A DNA stretch of 9,322 nucleotides. Origin: Sulfuricurvum sp. IAE1. GTDB taxonomy: Bacteria; Campylobacterota; Campylobacteria; Campylobacterales; Sulfurimonadaceae. The notes under the pieces were generated by a model that ran no database searches, had not been told where the DNA came from, and was given only the letters and a program-made list of their open reading frames with translations. The stretch lies in the NCBI GenBank assembly GCA_945867285.1, contig CAMBHX010000061.1, positions 1-9,322 on the forward strand. The letters are read 5' to 3'. The translations under genes were made by a program, and so were the position numbers. Positions 1-6,956 of this stretch are shown piece by piece; within the stretch, counting starts at the first letter, position 1, and the number at the start of each line of letters is the position of its first letter.

Positions 1-930
1 AACCTAGGTAATGGTTTTAGCGTTGGAGGGAGTATGTTTGGTTCTGCTGGGATGGGAACCGACTGGACACAGGGAGAAGGAGCTATAAATCTACCTCAAG
101 TGGGTTTATACAGTATGAAATCAAGCTTGACCATGCTAAAAATTTCCGCTCCCGTTGCGTATCAAACGGGAAACTGGTCATTTGGTGCAGCCCCTGTGAT
201 GGTTTTTGGTACGTTGGAGATGTCATACATTTCTCCAACATCAGGACCTATTGGAGAAAAACCTGCCAGCGATACCGGATTTGGGCTTGAGCTGGGAACT
301 TTATATCACTACTCTCCCTTGGGTCTGAGTGTTGGAGCGGTCTACCACTCACCGATTTCATTGACTTATGAGAATCAACTCTCAACTGTATCATCAGGGT
401 TTGGTTATGGAGGTGTGGGATCTAATTTTGCACCTTTTTCCGATGAGCTTGAGCAGCCCGCAGAAATGGGGATTGGGATGGATTGGACCATGGGGAACAT
501 ATCCTTAAGTGCTGATTATCGAAATATTCGCTGGGGCGAAGCAGCAGGATACAAAGATTTTAATTGGGAAAACCAATCGGTTTATGCGATCGGAGGGGAG
601 TATCGTTTTGAAAACCTCTCTGTTCGCTGCGGATATAACTACGGTAAAAATCCTATTAAGCCCAACAGTGATATCAGTGTAGTAGTAGGTACCGTCCGTA
701 ATGGAGATGTTATTAATGCCTTTAACCATGTCATGTTCCCTGCTATCACACAGCGTCACTATACTCTGGGAGCTGGATATAAGTTCAATAAAGCAGTCAG
801 TGCCGATCTAGCAGTCGTCTACGCTACAAGTCCAGAAGTAACAGTGAGCGCTTCAAGTGTTGGACTAGGTGATATAACCGTAACCAACGATCAATTGTCT
901 GCAAGTGCTGCATTCAATGTAGTCTTTTAA
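1..930 (+). CDS. FadL/OMPP1/TodX-family outer-membrane transport protein, 5' partial
   Basis: The frame is open from base 1, so this is the C-terminal 309 residues of a gene that starts upstream; the ATG at 34 is internal. The FadL family forms outer-membrane beta-barrels that take up long-chain fatty acids or other hydrophobic molecules. The visible part shows family-type strand patterns: a first strand running into GMGTDW, a segment with PAEMGIGMDW followed by LSADYRNIRW, then a GGEYRF...RCGYNYGKNP stretch and a GAGYKF strand. It ends in Phe, as expected for a Bam-recognised barrel. The N-terminal plug, signal peptide and NPA-type motif are outside the window. The next gene begins 17 nt later with no terminator between, so the two are probably co-transcribed. 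With an RND/MMPL exporter two genes downstream, it may serve lipid or hydrophobe traffic; the substrate is unknown. Family assignment is firm, function is inferred. Confidence 0.87.
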   Translation, partial: NLGNGFSVGGSMFGSAGMGTDWTQGEGAINLPQVGLYSMKSSLTMLKISAPVAYQTGNWSFGAAPVMVFGTLEMSYISPTSGPIGEKPASDTGFGLELGTLYHYSPLGLSVGAVYHSPISLTYENQLSTVSSGFGYGGVGSNFAPFSDELEQPAEMGIGMDWTMGNISLSADYRNIRWGEAAGYKDFNWENQSVYAIGGEYRFENLSVRCGYNYGKNPIKPNSDISVVVGTVRNGDVINAFNHVMFPAITQRHYTLGAGYKFNKAVSADLAVVYATSPEVTVSASSVGLGDITVTNDQLSASAAFNVVF

Positions 931-936
931 CCTAAC

Positions 937-940
937 GAGG
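937..940 (+). promoter_or_regulatory. Ribosome binding site for the GTG-started barrel gene
   Basis: GAGG lies 7 nt before the GTG at 948. The GTG is followed at once by a Lys-Lys and hydrophobic signal peptide, which together support GTG as the true start. Confidence 0.65.
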
Positions 941-947
941 TACTTGC

Positions 948-2597
948 GTGAAAAAAAACATCCTATTATCTTTAGCATTGTCAACCCTACTCACTTCCTA
1001 CGCTTTTGGATATGATACGTCCAAAGCAAGGCAACAAAAAAAGTCTAAAGAATTTTGCAGCATACGCTTGTTTGCCGTAGATACAGTTGGAGAAGCCAAC
1101 GATCTTCTCGTAACATTTTCACCAGCACAGCTAGAAAAAATCACCCTTTTCTCCCATAAAGGCAAAACAATAGCCTATTACGGAATGGTAAAATCGTGCA
1201 ATGAGTTAAAATCTGATTTGGATTTATTCCATAAAACAAATTTTCAAGATGCTTTTTTAATCAACTACACCCCTAAAAAATCTGTTTTAGTTCCTTTGAA
1301 TCGTTCATTAACCTCTACAGATACAACCAGCACTGTTGAATCACACAAATCTATCAAACAGCCAACCGTTCAAGCAGTACAAGCCCTCTCGACACTCTCA
1401 TCACAATCGAACGAGCCAACACTCACTGCTCCAAAAGAGACACAAAGTATTGCTCCTGACTCTGAACCCATCCAAGTACGCGGGACCATTAGCGCTATAT
1501 TCAACAGTTATTCGACTGACAAGACTGCTGATTCACTGTCGGTAGAGGGGAATGTTGATGCTACAAAAAAATTTGATTGGGGCTTAATCGGATCAAATAT
1601 CTCGTATTTGTATGATTTGAGTGATAATCGAAGACGTTACATTGAACTCAACGAACTGTACGCTAAGTACCAAAATGAAACCTCCACGGCGCAAATAGGT
1701 AGAAGTATTAGAAACTGGGGGGTTTTAGAAGGTTTTAGTATGAGCGATGTGTTCAATACGAAAAACTATCTCTCTGATTCTCTTGATATGTCCAATAAGT
1801 ATGGAGCGATGAATGCTGAATATAGTTCCATAAATGAGGATGATCAATACTCGATAATCGTAAAATTGGAAGAGAGAAAGCAGCCTTATCCTGCCCAAGA
1901 CAATGTTTACAACTTTTATCATTATGACTCTTCACTGGAAACTCAAGAAGGGATTTATCGCCCCAGTATTTATTTAAAATATAGCGGTTCATCTGTCATC
2001 AAAGATATCCAAACAGATTATTCCATCATTCTACAAAACGGCTATGACAACAAAAGAGACATGATTGAATTTGTGGGTGAAGTGGATCAACACGCTTATA
2101 TAGTGAACAAAGTCATAGGCTATGGTCTCGTTGCCGATGAAGATTTTGTGTATAAATTTGAAGCTGTCTATGCAGATGTTACAAACTATTCCAATATAAG
2201 TGACTATCTCCATCTAGGTGCAGGAGTGGAATACCTCCCTGCACTCTCTTTTACTGGTGAAGAACTGAAAATATTAGGCGAATACTATCGCTATTACTAT
2301 TTTGACGATATGAAGCATAAAGACGTCGATTTTTCTGAAATGTATGACAATGATATTTTTATGGGGATGCAAAGTACATTTGGAGATGCCGGTACGAGTG
2401 AAATCAAAGGGGGTATTTTATATGACCTCAAAAATCGTGAACAAGTCTGGGCACTTACGTTTGGAAGCAGACTCAAAGAAAACTACCGACTTTCCATGGA
2501 ATGGAGAGTCATCGTTCCTGGTGATGACCCGCAGACGGCTATAGGACGTATGGGTCAGTTTAATCAAGTTACCTTTCGCGGAAATTATTTTTTTTAG
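948..2597 (+). CDS. Outer-membrane beta-barrel protein with SPOR-like N-terminal domain
   Basis: 549 residues from a GTG start. Residues 1-21 form a signal peptide (MKKN, then a Leu/Ser-rich core, ending near FGY). Residues about 36-107 look like a SPOR-type fold: a short strand (CSIRLFAV), a helix, a second strand with GKTIAYYGMV, a second helix, and DAFLINY. SPOR domains are known to bind peptidoglycan. Two cysteines, Cys37 and Cys84, lie in this domain and could form a disulfide. A Ser/Thr/Pro-rich linker (about 109-172) leads to a barrel of alternating aromatic strands (about 176-549) ending in NYFF, a C-terminal aromatic signal. The segment GRSIRNWGVLEGFSMSDVFN (251-270) resembles the WG-containing strand and loop of DUF1302 or porin-like barrels. 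It sits between a FadL-type protein and an RND exporter, so it may be the outer-membrane partner of that system. I do not recognise a named gene. The barrel call is strong, the SPOR call moderate. Confidence 0.78.
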   Translation: MKKNILLSLALSTLLTSYAFGYDTSKARQQKKSKEFCSIRLFAVDTVGEANDLLVTFSPAQLEKITLFSHKGKTIAYYGMVKSCNELKSDLDLFHKTNFQDAFLINYTPKKSVLVPLNRSLTSTDTTSTVESHKSIKQPTVQAVQALSTLSSQSNEPTLTAPKETQSIAPDSEPIQVRGTISAIFNSYSTDKTADSLSVEGNVDATKKFDWGLIGSNISYLYDLSDNRRRYIELNELYAKYQNETSTAQIGRSIRNWGVLEGFSMSDVFNTKNYLSDSLDMSNKYGAMNAEYSSINEDDQYSIIVKLEERKQPYPAQDNVYNFYHYDSSLETQEGIYRPSIYLKYSGSSVIKDIQTDYSIILQNGYDNKRDMIEFVGEVDQHAYIVNKVIGYGLVADEDFVYKFEAVYADVTNYSNISDYLHLGAGVEYLPALSFTGEELKILGEYYRYYYFDDMKHKDVDFSEMYDNDIFMGMQSTFGDAGTSEIKGGILYDLKNREQVWALTFGSRLKENYRLSMEWRVIVPGDDPQTAIGRMGQFNQVTFRGNYFF

Positions 2598-2604
2598 GAC
2601 ATAA

Positions 2605-4914
2605 ATGAATAGCTATTTATCATTTTTACAACGCTTTAAATATCTTCTTTTGATTCTTACTTCTCTCATAGTTATTGGGTTGGCTGGTAAAATCACTACA
2701 TTGACATTCGATGGAAGTTATCGTATTTGGTTTGGAAAAGATTCCATAATCTTAAAAGAATATGACCAATTTTGCGGTATGTTTGGAAATGACGACAGCT
2801 TACTTGTGGTTTTTAGTGATTCCAATGGAATTGTCAATCCAAAAGCCTTACAAAGTATTGAACGCTTAACCAATAATTTAAAACTCCTTCCTGATATTGT
2901 TCGGGTTAATTCGATTTTAAATTATCAATACATACATACGAATCCCGATGATGATGAAGATATTATCGTTGAAAATTTCATTTCAAATCCAGAATCAATG
3001 ACCCAAGAGCAATTCCATGAGCGCCAAACTATTGCTCTTAACGATTCTATGGTTCAAGATTTTGTGATCAGCAAAGATGGAACAACCACGATGATTTCGG
3101 CCAAACTATCCTCATTTGCAGGAATGGACAAGGGGATTCGAATTGAGCTGGTAAAAAGCATCCAAAAGATTTTGGATGAGGAATCCAAAAAAACAGGTTA
3201 TTCCTACCACATGAGCGGAGCACCTGTCAGTGATGCGGCCCTTCAAACAATTGCCGACAATGATGCAATGTACTATATTCCGACCGCATTTTTAGTCATT
3301 ATCGCAGTACTGTACTTCTTTTTTAGAACACTGTGGGGTGTTTTAATTCCCATTGTCACGGTGATTCTTGCTTCGACCATTACTCTTGCTTTTTACGCAT
3401 TTATGGGATTGGAACTCAATAATTTTTCGATTAATATTCCTATTTTTATCACGGCTATCGGAATCGCAGATGCAGTCCATTTTTATACTGCATGGACTGC
3501 TGCCAGACACTGTGGATTTGGCAATCAAGAGGCTATACACAAAACATTTGATGAAAATTTAGCGCCAATGCTTTTGACCACATTATCAACGGCTATTGGT
3601 TTTGGGAGTTTGATTAGCAGTGATATTGTACCCATGTCAACTTTGGGCTACACTGTTGCCTTGGGATCATTAACCGCACTAGGATTGACATTCTTTTTGA
3701 TGCCGCTTATTTTGCTCTCGACAAAATCAGACTATATACCAACCCCTATTCGTACGGTTCGTTGTTTAGTCAAAGAACTCAATTATGCCTATTTTGTAGT
3801 ACAACATGACAAAAAGATTCTTATTGCGTCCCTTATTTTTGCATTTGGTATAGGTTCAGGTGTTGTTTATACTAAATTTGACAGCAATAGTATCAAATAT
3901 TTTGACACCGACGTCGAAGTTTCAAAAGCTGCTTATTACACGATGGATACTATTACAGGTCCCTCAACATATGAAATAATCATAGACAGTTTGAAGGATG
4001 ACGGTATCAAAGAACCGACCTTTTTAAAAACCGTGCAACAGTTTGACCGTGAGTTCAAAGCACAATTTCCAGAAATTCGCTACACTAACTCTCTTTTAGA
4101 TGTCATTGAACGTTTTCAGACGATTATGAACCCTACCCATACTCCCGATGAAACGGTCGGAAATACCAAAGAGATGAATGCACAATATCTCCTCATATAT
4201 TCCCTCTCACTTCCTCAGGGGATGGAAATAAACGATAAAATGGACATCAACCAACGTCAGCTACGTTTCACCGTCCAAGCAGATATTGTTAACTCATCTC
4301 GTTCATTGGAAATCATCCAATGGAGTGAAGATTGGTGGAAAAATCATGGGCTACATGCAAAAGTACAAGGTCAGGTCTCAATGTTTGCAAAAATGCAGTC
4401 CATGGTAGCCAATACCCTGTTTAGCTCTCTTGCTCAGACATTACTTGTTATTGCCATTATGATGTTTTTTATTATCCGAAATCTAAAACTTCTCGTTGCA
4501 TTTTTGATCCCAAACCTATTACCGCTTTTTGTTTCACTAGGTTTTTTAGGATGGATGAATATTCCTATTGATATTGGGATCGCAGTTGCTGCTGTTATCG
4601 TATTGGGATTGGCGGTGGATGATACCGTCTATTTTTTTAACAAATATTCAGAAGCACGCAAACTTAAACTCAGTGCGGTTCACACCTTTGATTATATTTT
4701 AGAACATTCTGGCAGTGCAATGGTCTTTACAACGGTTATCCTCTCTTGTGCATTTGCAATTTTTATTTTTAGTGATTTTATCCCTAATGTCCATTTTGCT
4801 ATTATGACCATATCCACTATGATTCTTGCCCTTTTGGCGGATTTGTTGCTGATGCCAGCATTAATGAGCGTAATGGAAAAAACCTCTTTCAACCAATCAA
4901 ACGCAACAGCTTAG
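2605..4914 (+). CDS. RND-superfamily exporter, MMPL/COG1033 type
   Basis: 769 residues with the duplicated RND layout. Helix 1 (about 11-29) is followed by a large periplasmic loop (30-222) and helices 2-6 (about 223-240, 244-266, 277-297, 321-338, 347-372). The second half repeats this: helix 7 (403-421), a second periplasmic loop (422-605) and helices 8-12 (606-753). The helix 4 motif GIADAVHF (286-293) and the helix 10 motif GLAVDDTVYF (668-677) carry the acidic residues expected for proton relay in this family. The length is well short of AcrB-type pumps (about 1,040 residues) and fits the predicted-exporter, hopanoid-transporter or MMPL group, which moves lipids or other hydrophobic molecules using proton motive force. 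The ATG is preceded by AGGA (2596-2599), which overlaps the upstream stop codon, so translation is probably linked to the barrel gene. No periplasmic adaptor gene is seen in the window. Substrate and direction of transport are not determined. Confidence 0.88.
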   Translation: MNSYLSFLQRFKYLLLILTSLIVIGLAGKITTLTFDGSYRIWFGKDSIILKEYDQFCGMFGNDDSLLVVFSDSNGIVNPKALQSIERLTNNLKLLPDIVRVNSILNYQYIHTNPDDDEDIIVENFISNPESMTQEQFHERQTIALNDSMVQDFVISKDGTTTMISAKLSSFAGMDKGIRIELVKSIQKILDEESKKTGYSYHMSGAPVSDAALQTIADNDAMYYIPTAFLVIIAVLYFFFRTLWGVLIPIVTVILASTITLAFYAFMGLELNNFSINIPIFITAIGIADAVHFYTAWTAARHCGFGNQEAIHKTFDENLAPMLLTTLSTAIGFGSLISSDIVPMSTLGYTVALGSLTALGLTFFLMPLILLSTKSDYIPTPIRTVRCLVKELNYAYFVVQHDKKILIASLIFAFGIGSGVVYTKFDSNSIKYFDTDVEVSKAAYYTMDTITGPSTYEIIIDSLKDDGIKEPTFLKTVQQFDREFKAQFPEIRYTNSLLDVIERFQTIMNPTHTPDETVGNTKEMNAQYLLIYSLSLPQGMEINDKMDINQRQLRFTVQADIVNSSRSLEIIQWSEDWWKNHGLHAKVQGQVSMFAKMQSMVANTLFSSLAQTLLVIAIMMFFIIRNLKLLVAFLIPNLLPLFVSLGFLGWMNIPIDIGIAVAAVIVLGLAVDDTVYFFNKYSEARKLKLSAVHTFDYILEHSGSAMVFTTVILSCAFAIFIFSDFIPNVHFAIMTISTMILALLADLLLMPALMSVMEKTSFNQSNATA

Positions 4915-4933
4915 AACCTTAAAAATAGGTTCT
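4913..4933 (+). terminator. Possible weak terminator hairpin after the transport operon
   Basis: AGAACCT (4913-4919) and AGGTTCT (4927-4933) form a perfect 7-bp stem around a 7-nt A-rich loop. The stem starts inside the stop codon of the RND gene. It is followed by TCTAAAAAATT and not a T run, so it is not a classical intrinsic terminator; it could also stabilise the transcript end. Confidence 0.4.
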
Positions 4934-4945
4934 TCTAAAAAATTC

Positions 4946-4963
4946 TGCAACAAACTTGCAACA
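4946..4963 (+). promoter_or_regulatory. Direct-repeat operator, copy 1 (TGCAACA repeats, 11-bp spacing)
   Basis: TGCAACA at 4946-4952 and again at 4957-4963, joined by AACT. The start-to-start distance is 11 bp, one helical turn. Sites with two direct half-sites at this spacing are typical of OmpR/PhoB-family response regulators. A copy with one changed base lies upstream of the PAS/chemoreceptor operon at 8226-8243. The element ends 20 nt before a TATAAT box, whose -35 region is poor, which fits an activator site. The regulator is not identified. Confidence 0.6.
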
Positions 4964-4972
4964 CTAAAGTGT
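4961..4972. promoter_or_regulatory. Short inverted repeat over the -35 region
   Basis: ACACT (4961-4965), two A residues, then AGTGT (4968-4972): a 5-bp perfect dyad that overlaps the end of the direct-repeat element and falls where a -35 box would sit for the TATAAT at 4984. It could be a repressor site or chance. There is no equivalent in the second promoter. Confidence 0.25.
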
Positions 4973-4983
4973 CAAAATACATC

Positions 4984-4989
4984 TATAAT
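4984..4989 (+). promoter_or_regulatory. Predicted -10 box of the CZB chemoreceptor operon
   Basis: A perfect TATAAT, with no good -35 hexamer at the usual 16-18 bp upstream. Weak -35 boxes are common for the housekeeping sigma factor in Campylobacterota. The transcript would start near 4996 and give a leader of about 38 nt before the ATG at 5034. Confidence 0.6.
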
Positions 4990-5022
4990 AAATAAAAAGC
5001 TAAAATTAGTTAATTTTGTTTC

Positions 5023-5027
5023 AGGAG
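5023..5027 (+). promoter_or_regulatory. Ribosome binding site fixing the chemoreceptor start at 5034
   Basis: AGGAG lies 6 nt before the ATG at 5034. The in-frame TTG at 5016 lies upstream of this site and has no ribosome binding site of its own, so the ATG is the better start. Confidence 0.8.
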
Positions 5028-5033
5028 TGCTGC

Positions 5034-6938
5034 ATGAATTCTACGTTTTTAAACCAACTCTCTATCCGTCAGCGGATGAGTTATCTGATTGGCTCTGTGA
5101 CAGTCTCTGTCATTATCAGTGCCTTATTTGTTTATTTTGCTCTGGAGAGCATCGAAACACAGTATACAAAACTTCAAGAAAACTCCATCGCTGGTGCTAT
5201 GTACAGCTTGGAAATCGAAAAAGACATCAATTACGTCAGTAGAACCAGTCGTGATATTATCCTCGGAAACGATTATTCCAAAAATATTCAAAAACTCCAA
5301 GAACGTATACAAGTCATCAAAACAAACTTTTCTAACTTAAAAGAAATTTCCGATGAAGACTCCGCTCCATTGATCGCAGATGCCCAAGAGAGTACTTTGT
5401 CATTTTTGGATAACTCCTTTGATATGATGAAAAAACTCGACAATAAAAATATTGAAGCCAACAGCGCATCTATTTATTCGGCCTATAAAAAAGAGTTGAC
5501 ACCGTATGCTGATGCATCACGCGAACATTTTGACAAAGTTATCAAGATGAAACGAGAAGAACTAAAAAATGCTTCTATTAGTATGCACAATGAGATTTCA
5601 TTTTATAAAATTACCGTGTTTTTTACTGGTTTATTTGTAGGGATTGTCATTTTTATTTTTGCAAATCTTGTACAACGCTCTATTACAAGTGCCCTAGCCT
5701 CTTTCACCACCATTATCAAAAAAGTTTCCAATGGAGATTTCTCCGATACCCATTTAGAAATGGCACCTGATACCGAACTTGGTGTTATGGGTTCTTCGTT
5801 GGATAAACTCATCCTCCAAGTAGAGACATTTATTCATGAGATCAATACATCCATCGAAAATGCTACAAAAGGTGATTTTTCAAAACCTCTTAGCAGTCAG
5901 GGTATGCACGGAGAATTTATCGATGCTATTGTGATGGTTAAAAACAGTGTCGATATCATGCAAGACCAAGAACACAAAAAACAACGTGACGCACTCAACT
6001 CCCAGCTGAGCAAAATGTCAGTAGAAGTAACGGAAAGTCTCAGTGTCATTCAAGCCGATCTAGACACCAATATCAACAACCTCAAACAAGTGACCAGCGC
6101 AACCAAAAATGCAGCAACACTAGCCGATGATAGTCGCCATACCATCGAAGTCATCATTGATGAGCTTGCATCTTTGACCGAAAAAGTAGATGATAACAAC
6201 GAGGCAATCAGCAGTATGTCCTCACGAACACAAGAGATCAACTCTGTTATTCAACTCATTACCGATATCGCAGAACAAACCAACCTTCTTGCCCTTAATG
6301 CTGCTATCGAAGCTGCGCGTGCTGGAGAGCATGGACGAGGATTTGCGGTAGTTGCAGATGAAGTTCGTAAACTAGCAGAACGCACCCATAAAGCTACCGG
6401 TGAGATTTCAGTATCTATTAATTCACTCAAACAAGACATGGATGAAATTGAAAAAAGTGCTGATGAAATGAACAAAGTCGTCGGTAAAGCTAGCAGTAAA
6501 ATCAATGCATTTGAAGGCACCCTTGTACGTCTAAACGAAAGTTCTTCGAATATCGTAACCTCGTCATACATGATGGAAAACAGTGTATTTATCGTTTTGG
6601 CAAAAATCGATCATATTTTGTATAAATCACGTGCCTATAATAGTCTTATGAACTGTGAACAGCGTCTAGAGGTCATGGATACCCATCAATGCAGTGTTGG
6701 CAAATGGTACAATGATGAAGGAAAACGACGTTTTGGCCATACCTCTAGCTACCAAGCACTCAAAGCTCCTCATGAAATTGTTCATAACGAAGCGAATAGA
6801 AACCTATCTCTATTAAAAGACAAAAATCCCGATGCATGTATTGCCCATGCCAGCCAAATTATTGTTAATTTCACAAAAATGGAAGCTGCAAGTGCCGAAC
6901 TTTTTGCTCATATGGATAATTTGATCAAAGAAGCATAG
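5034..6938 (+). CDS. Membrane methyl-accepting chemotaxis protein with C-terminal CZB zinc-binding domain
   Basis: 634 residues from the ATG at 5034. Helix TM1 (about 17-38), a periplasmic helical sensor (39-192, four-helix-bundle-like) and TM2 (193-211) are followed by a HAMP domain (about 212-265, with NGDFS). A second HAMP-like unit follows (about 268-310, with KGDFS and GEF). The signalling hairpin tip (about 412-450) is canonical: EQTNLLALNAAIEAARAGE, then GRGFAVVADEVRKLAER. The C-terminus (about 520-630) is a CZB domain with the four expected zinc ligands: His527 in DHILYK, Cys553 in HQCSVGKWY, and His580 and His584 in PHEIVH. CZB domains bind zinc tightly; in E. coli DgcZ they report zinc, and in Helicobacter TlpD-type receptors they are linked to reactive chlorine sensing. 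So this protein probably senses both a periplasmic signal and a cytoplasmic zinc or oxidant signal, and controls CheA. The diguanylate cyclase gene follows after 18 nt. Signals are inferred, architecture is clear. Confidence 0.93.
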   Translation: MNSTFLNQLSIRQRMSYLIGSVTVSVIISALFVYFALESIETQYTKLQENSIAGAMYSLEIEKDINYVSRTSRDIILGNDYSKNIQKLQERIQVIKTNFSNLKEISDEDSAPLIADAQESTLSFLDNSFDMMKKLDNKNIEANSASIYSAYKKELTPYADASREHFDKVIKMKREELKNASISMHNEISFYKITVFFTGLFVGIVIFIFANLVQRSITSALASFTTIIKKVSNGDFSDTHLEMAPDTELGVMGSSLDKLILQVETFIHEINTSIENATKGDFSKPLSSQGMHGEFIDAIVMVKNSVDIMQDQEHKKQRDALNSQLSKMSVEVTESLSVIQADLDTNINNLKQVTSATKNAATLADDSRHTIEVIIDELASLTEKVDDNNEAISSMSSRTQEINSVIQLITDIAEQTNLLALNAAIEAARAGEHGRGFAVVADEVRKLAERTHKATGEISVSINSLKQDMDEIEKSADEMNKVVGKASSKINAFEGTLVRLNESSSNIVTSSYMMENSVFIVLAKIDHILYKSRAYNSLMNCEQRLEVMDTHQCSVGKWYNDEGKRRFGHTSSYQALKAPHEIVHNEANRNLSLLKDKNPDACIAHASQIIVNFTKMEAASAELFAHMDNLIKEA

Positions 6939-6945
6939 TTGTCAC

Positions 6946-6950
6946 AAGGG
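6946..6950 (+). promoter_or_regulatory. Ribosome binding site fixing the cyclase start at 6957
   Basis: AAGGG lies 6 nt before the ATG at 6957. Starting there puts the first receiver strand (HHVLIIDD) directly at the N-terminus, as in typical response regulators. A TTG at 6939 is in frame but lacks a site. Confidence 0.75.
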
Positions 6951-6956
6951 ATTCCA

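Noticed and set aside
505..759. 84-residue open frame on the - strand within the FadL-type gene
   Set aside because: It lies wholly opposite a clear barrel gene whose frame shows family motifs; it looks like a chance frame.
1336..1545. 69-residue + frame inside the barrel gene
   Set aside because: It overlaps the Ser/Thr/Pro linker region in another frame; the low-complexity composition explains it.
1036..1571. A7 tracts at 1036-1042 and 1565-1571 as phase-variable sites
   Set aside because: Runs of seven A occur elsewhere in the window in conserved genes (for example near 7237), so they are not notable in this AT-rich DNA.
4034..4040. Third TGCAACA copy
   Set aside because: It is a single half-site inside the RND coding sequence with no partner 11 bp away.
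5016..5033. Longer chemoreceptor start at an in-frame TTG
   Set aside because: The region includes the AGGAG that serves the ATG at 5034, and the TTG has no binding site upstream.
6251..6571. 106-residue open frame on the - strand
   Set aside because: It is the complement of the highly conserved chemoreceptor hairpin, has no plausible ribosome binding site that I can see and no recognisable protein motif.
6939..6956. Longer cyclase start at a TTG directly after the chemoreceptor stop
   Set aside because: AAGGG lies between it and the ATG at 6957, and the receiver fold begins right at the ATG.
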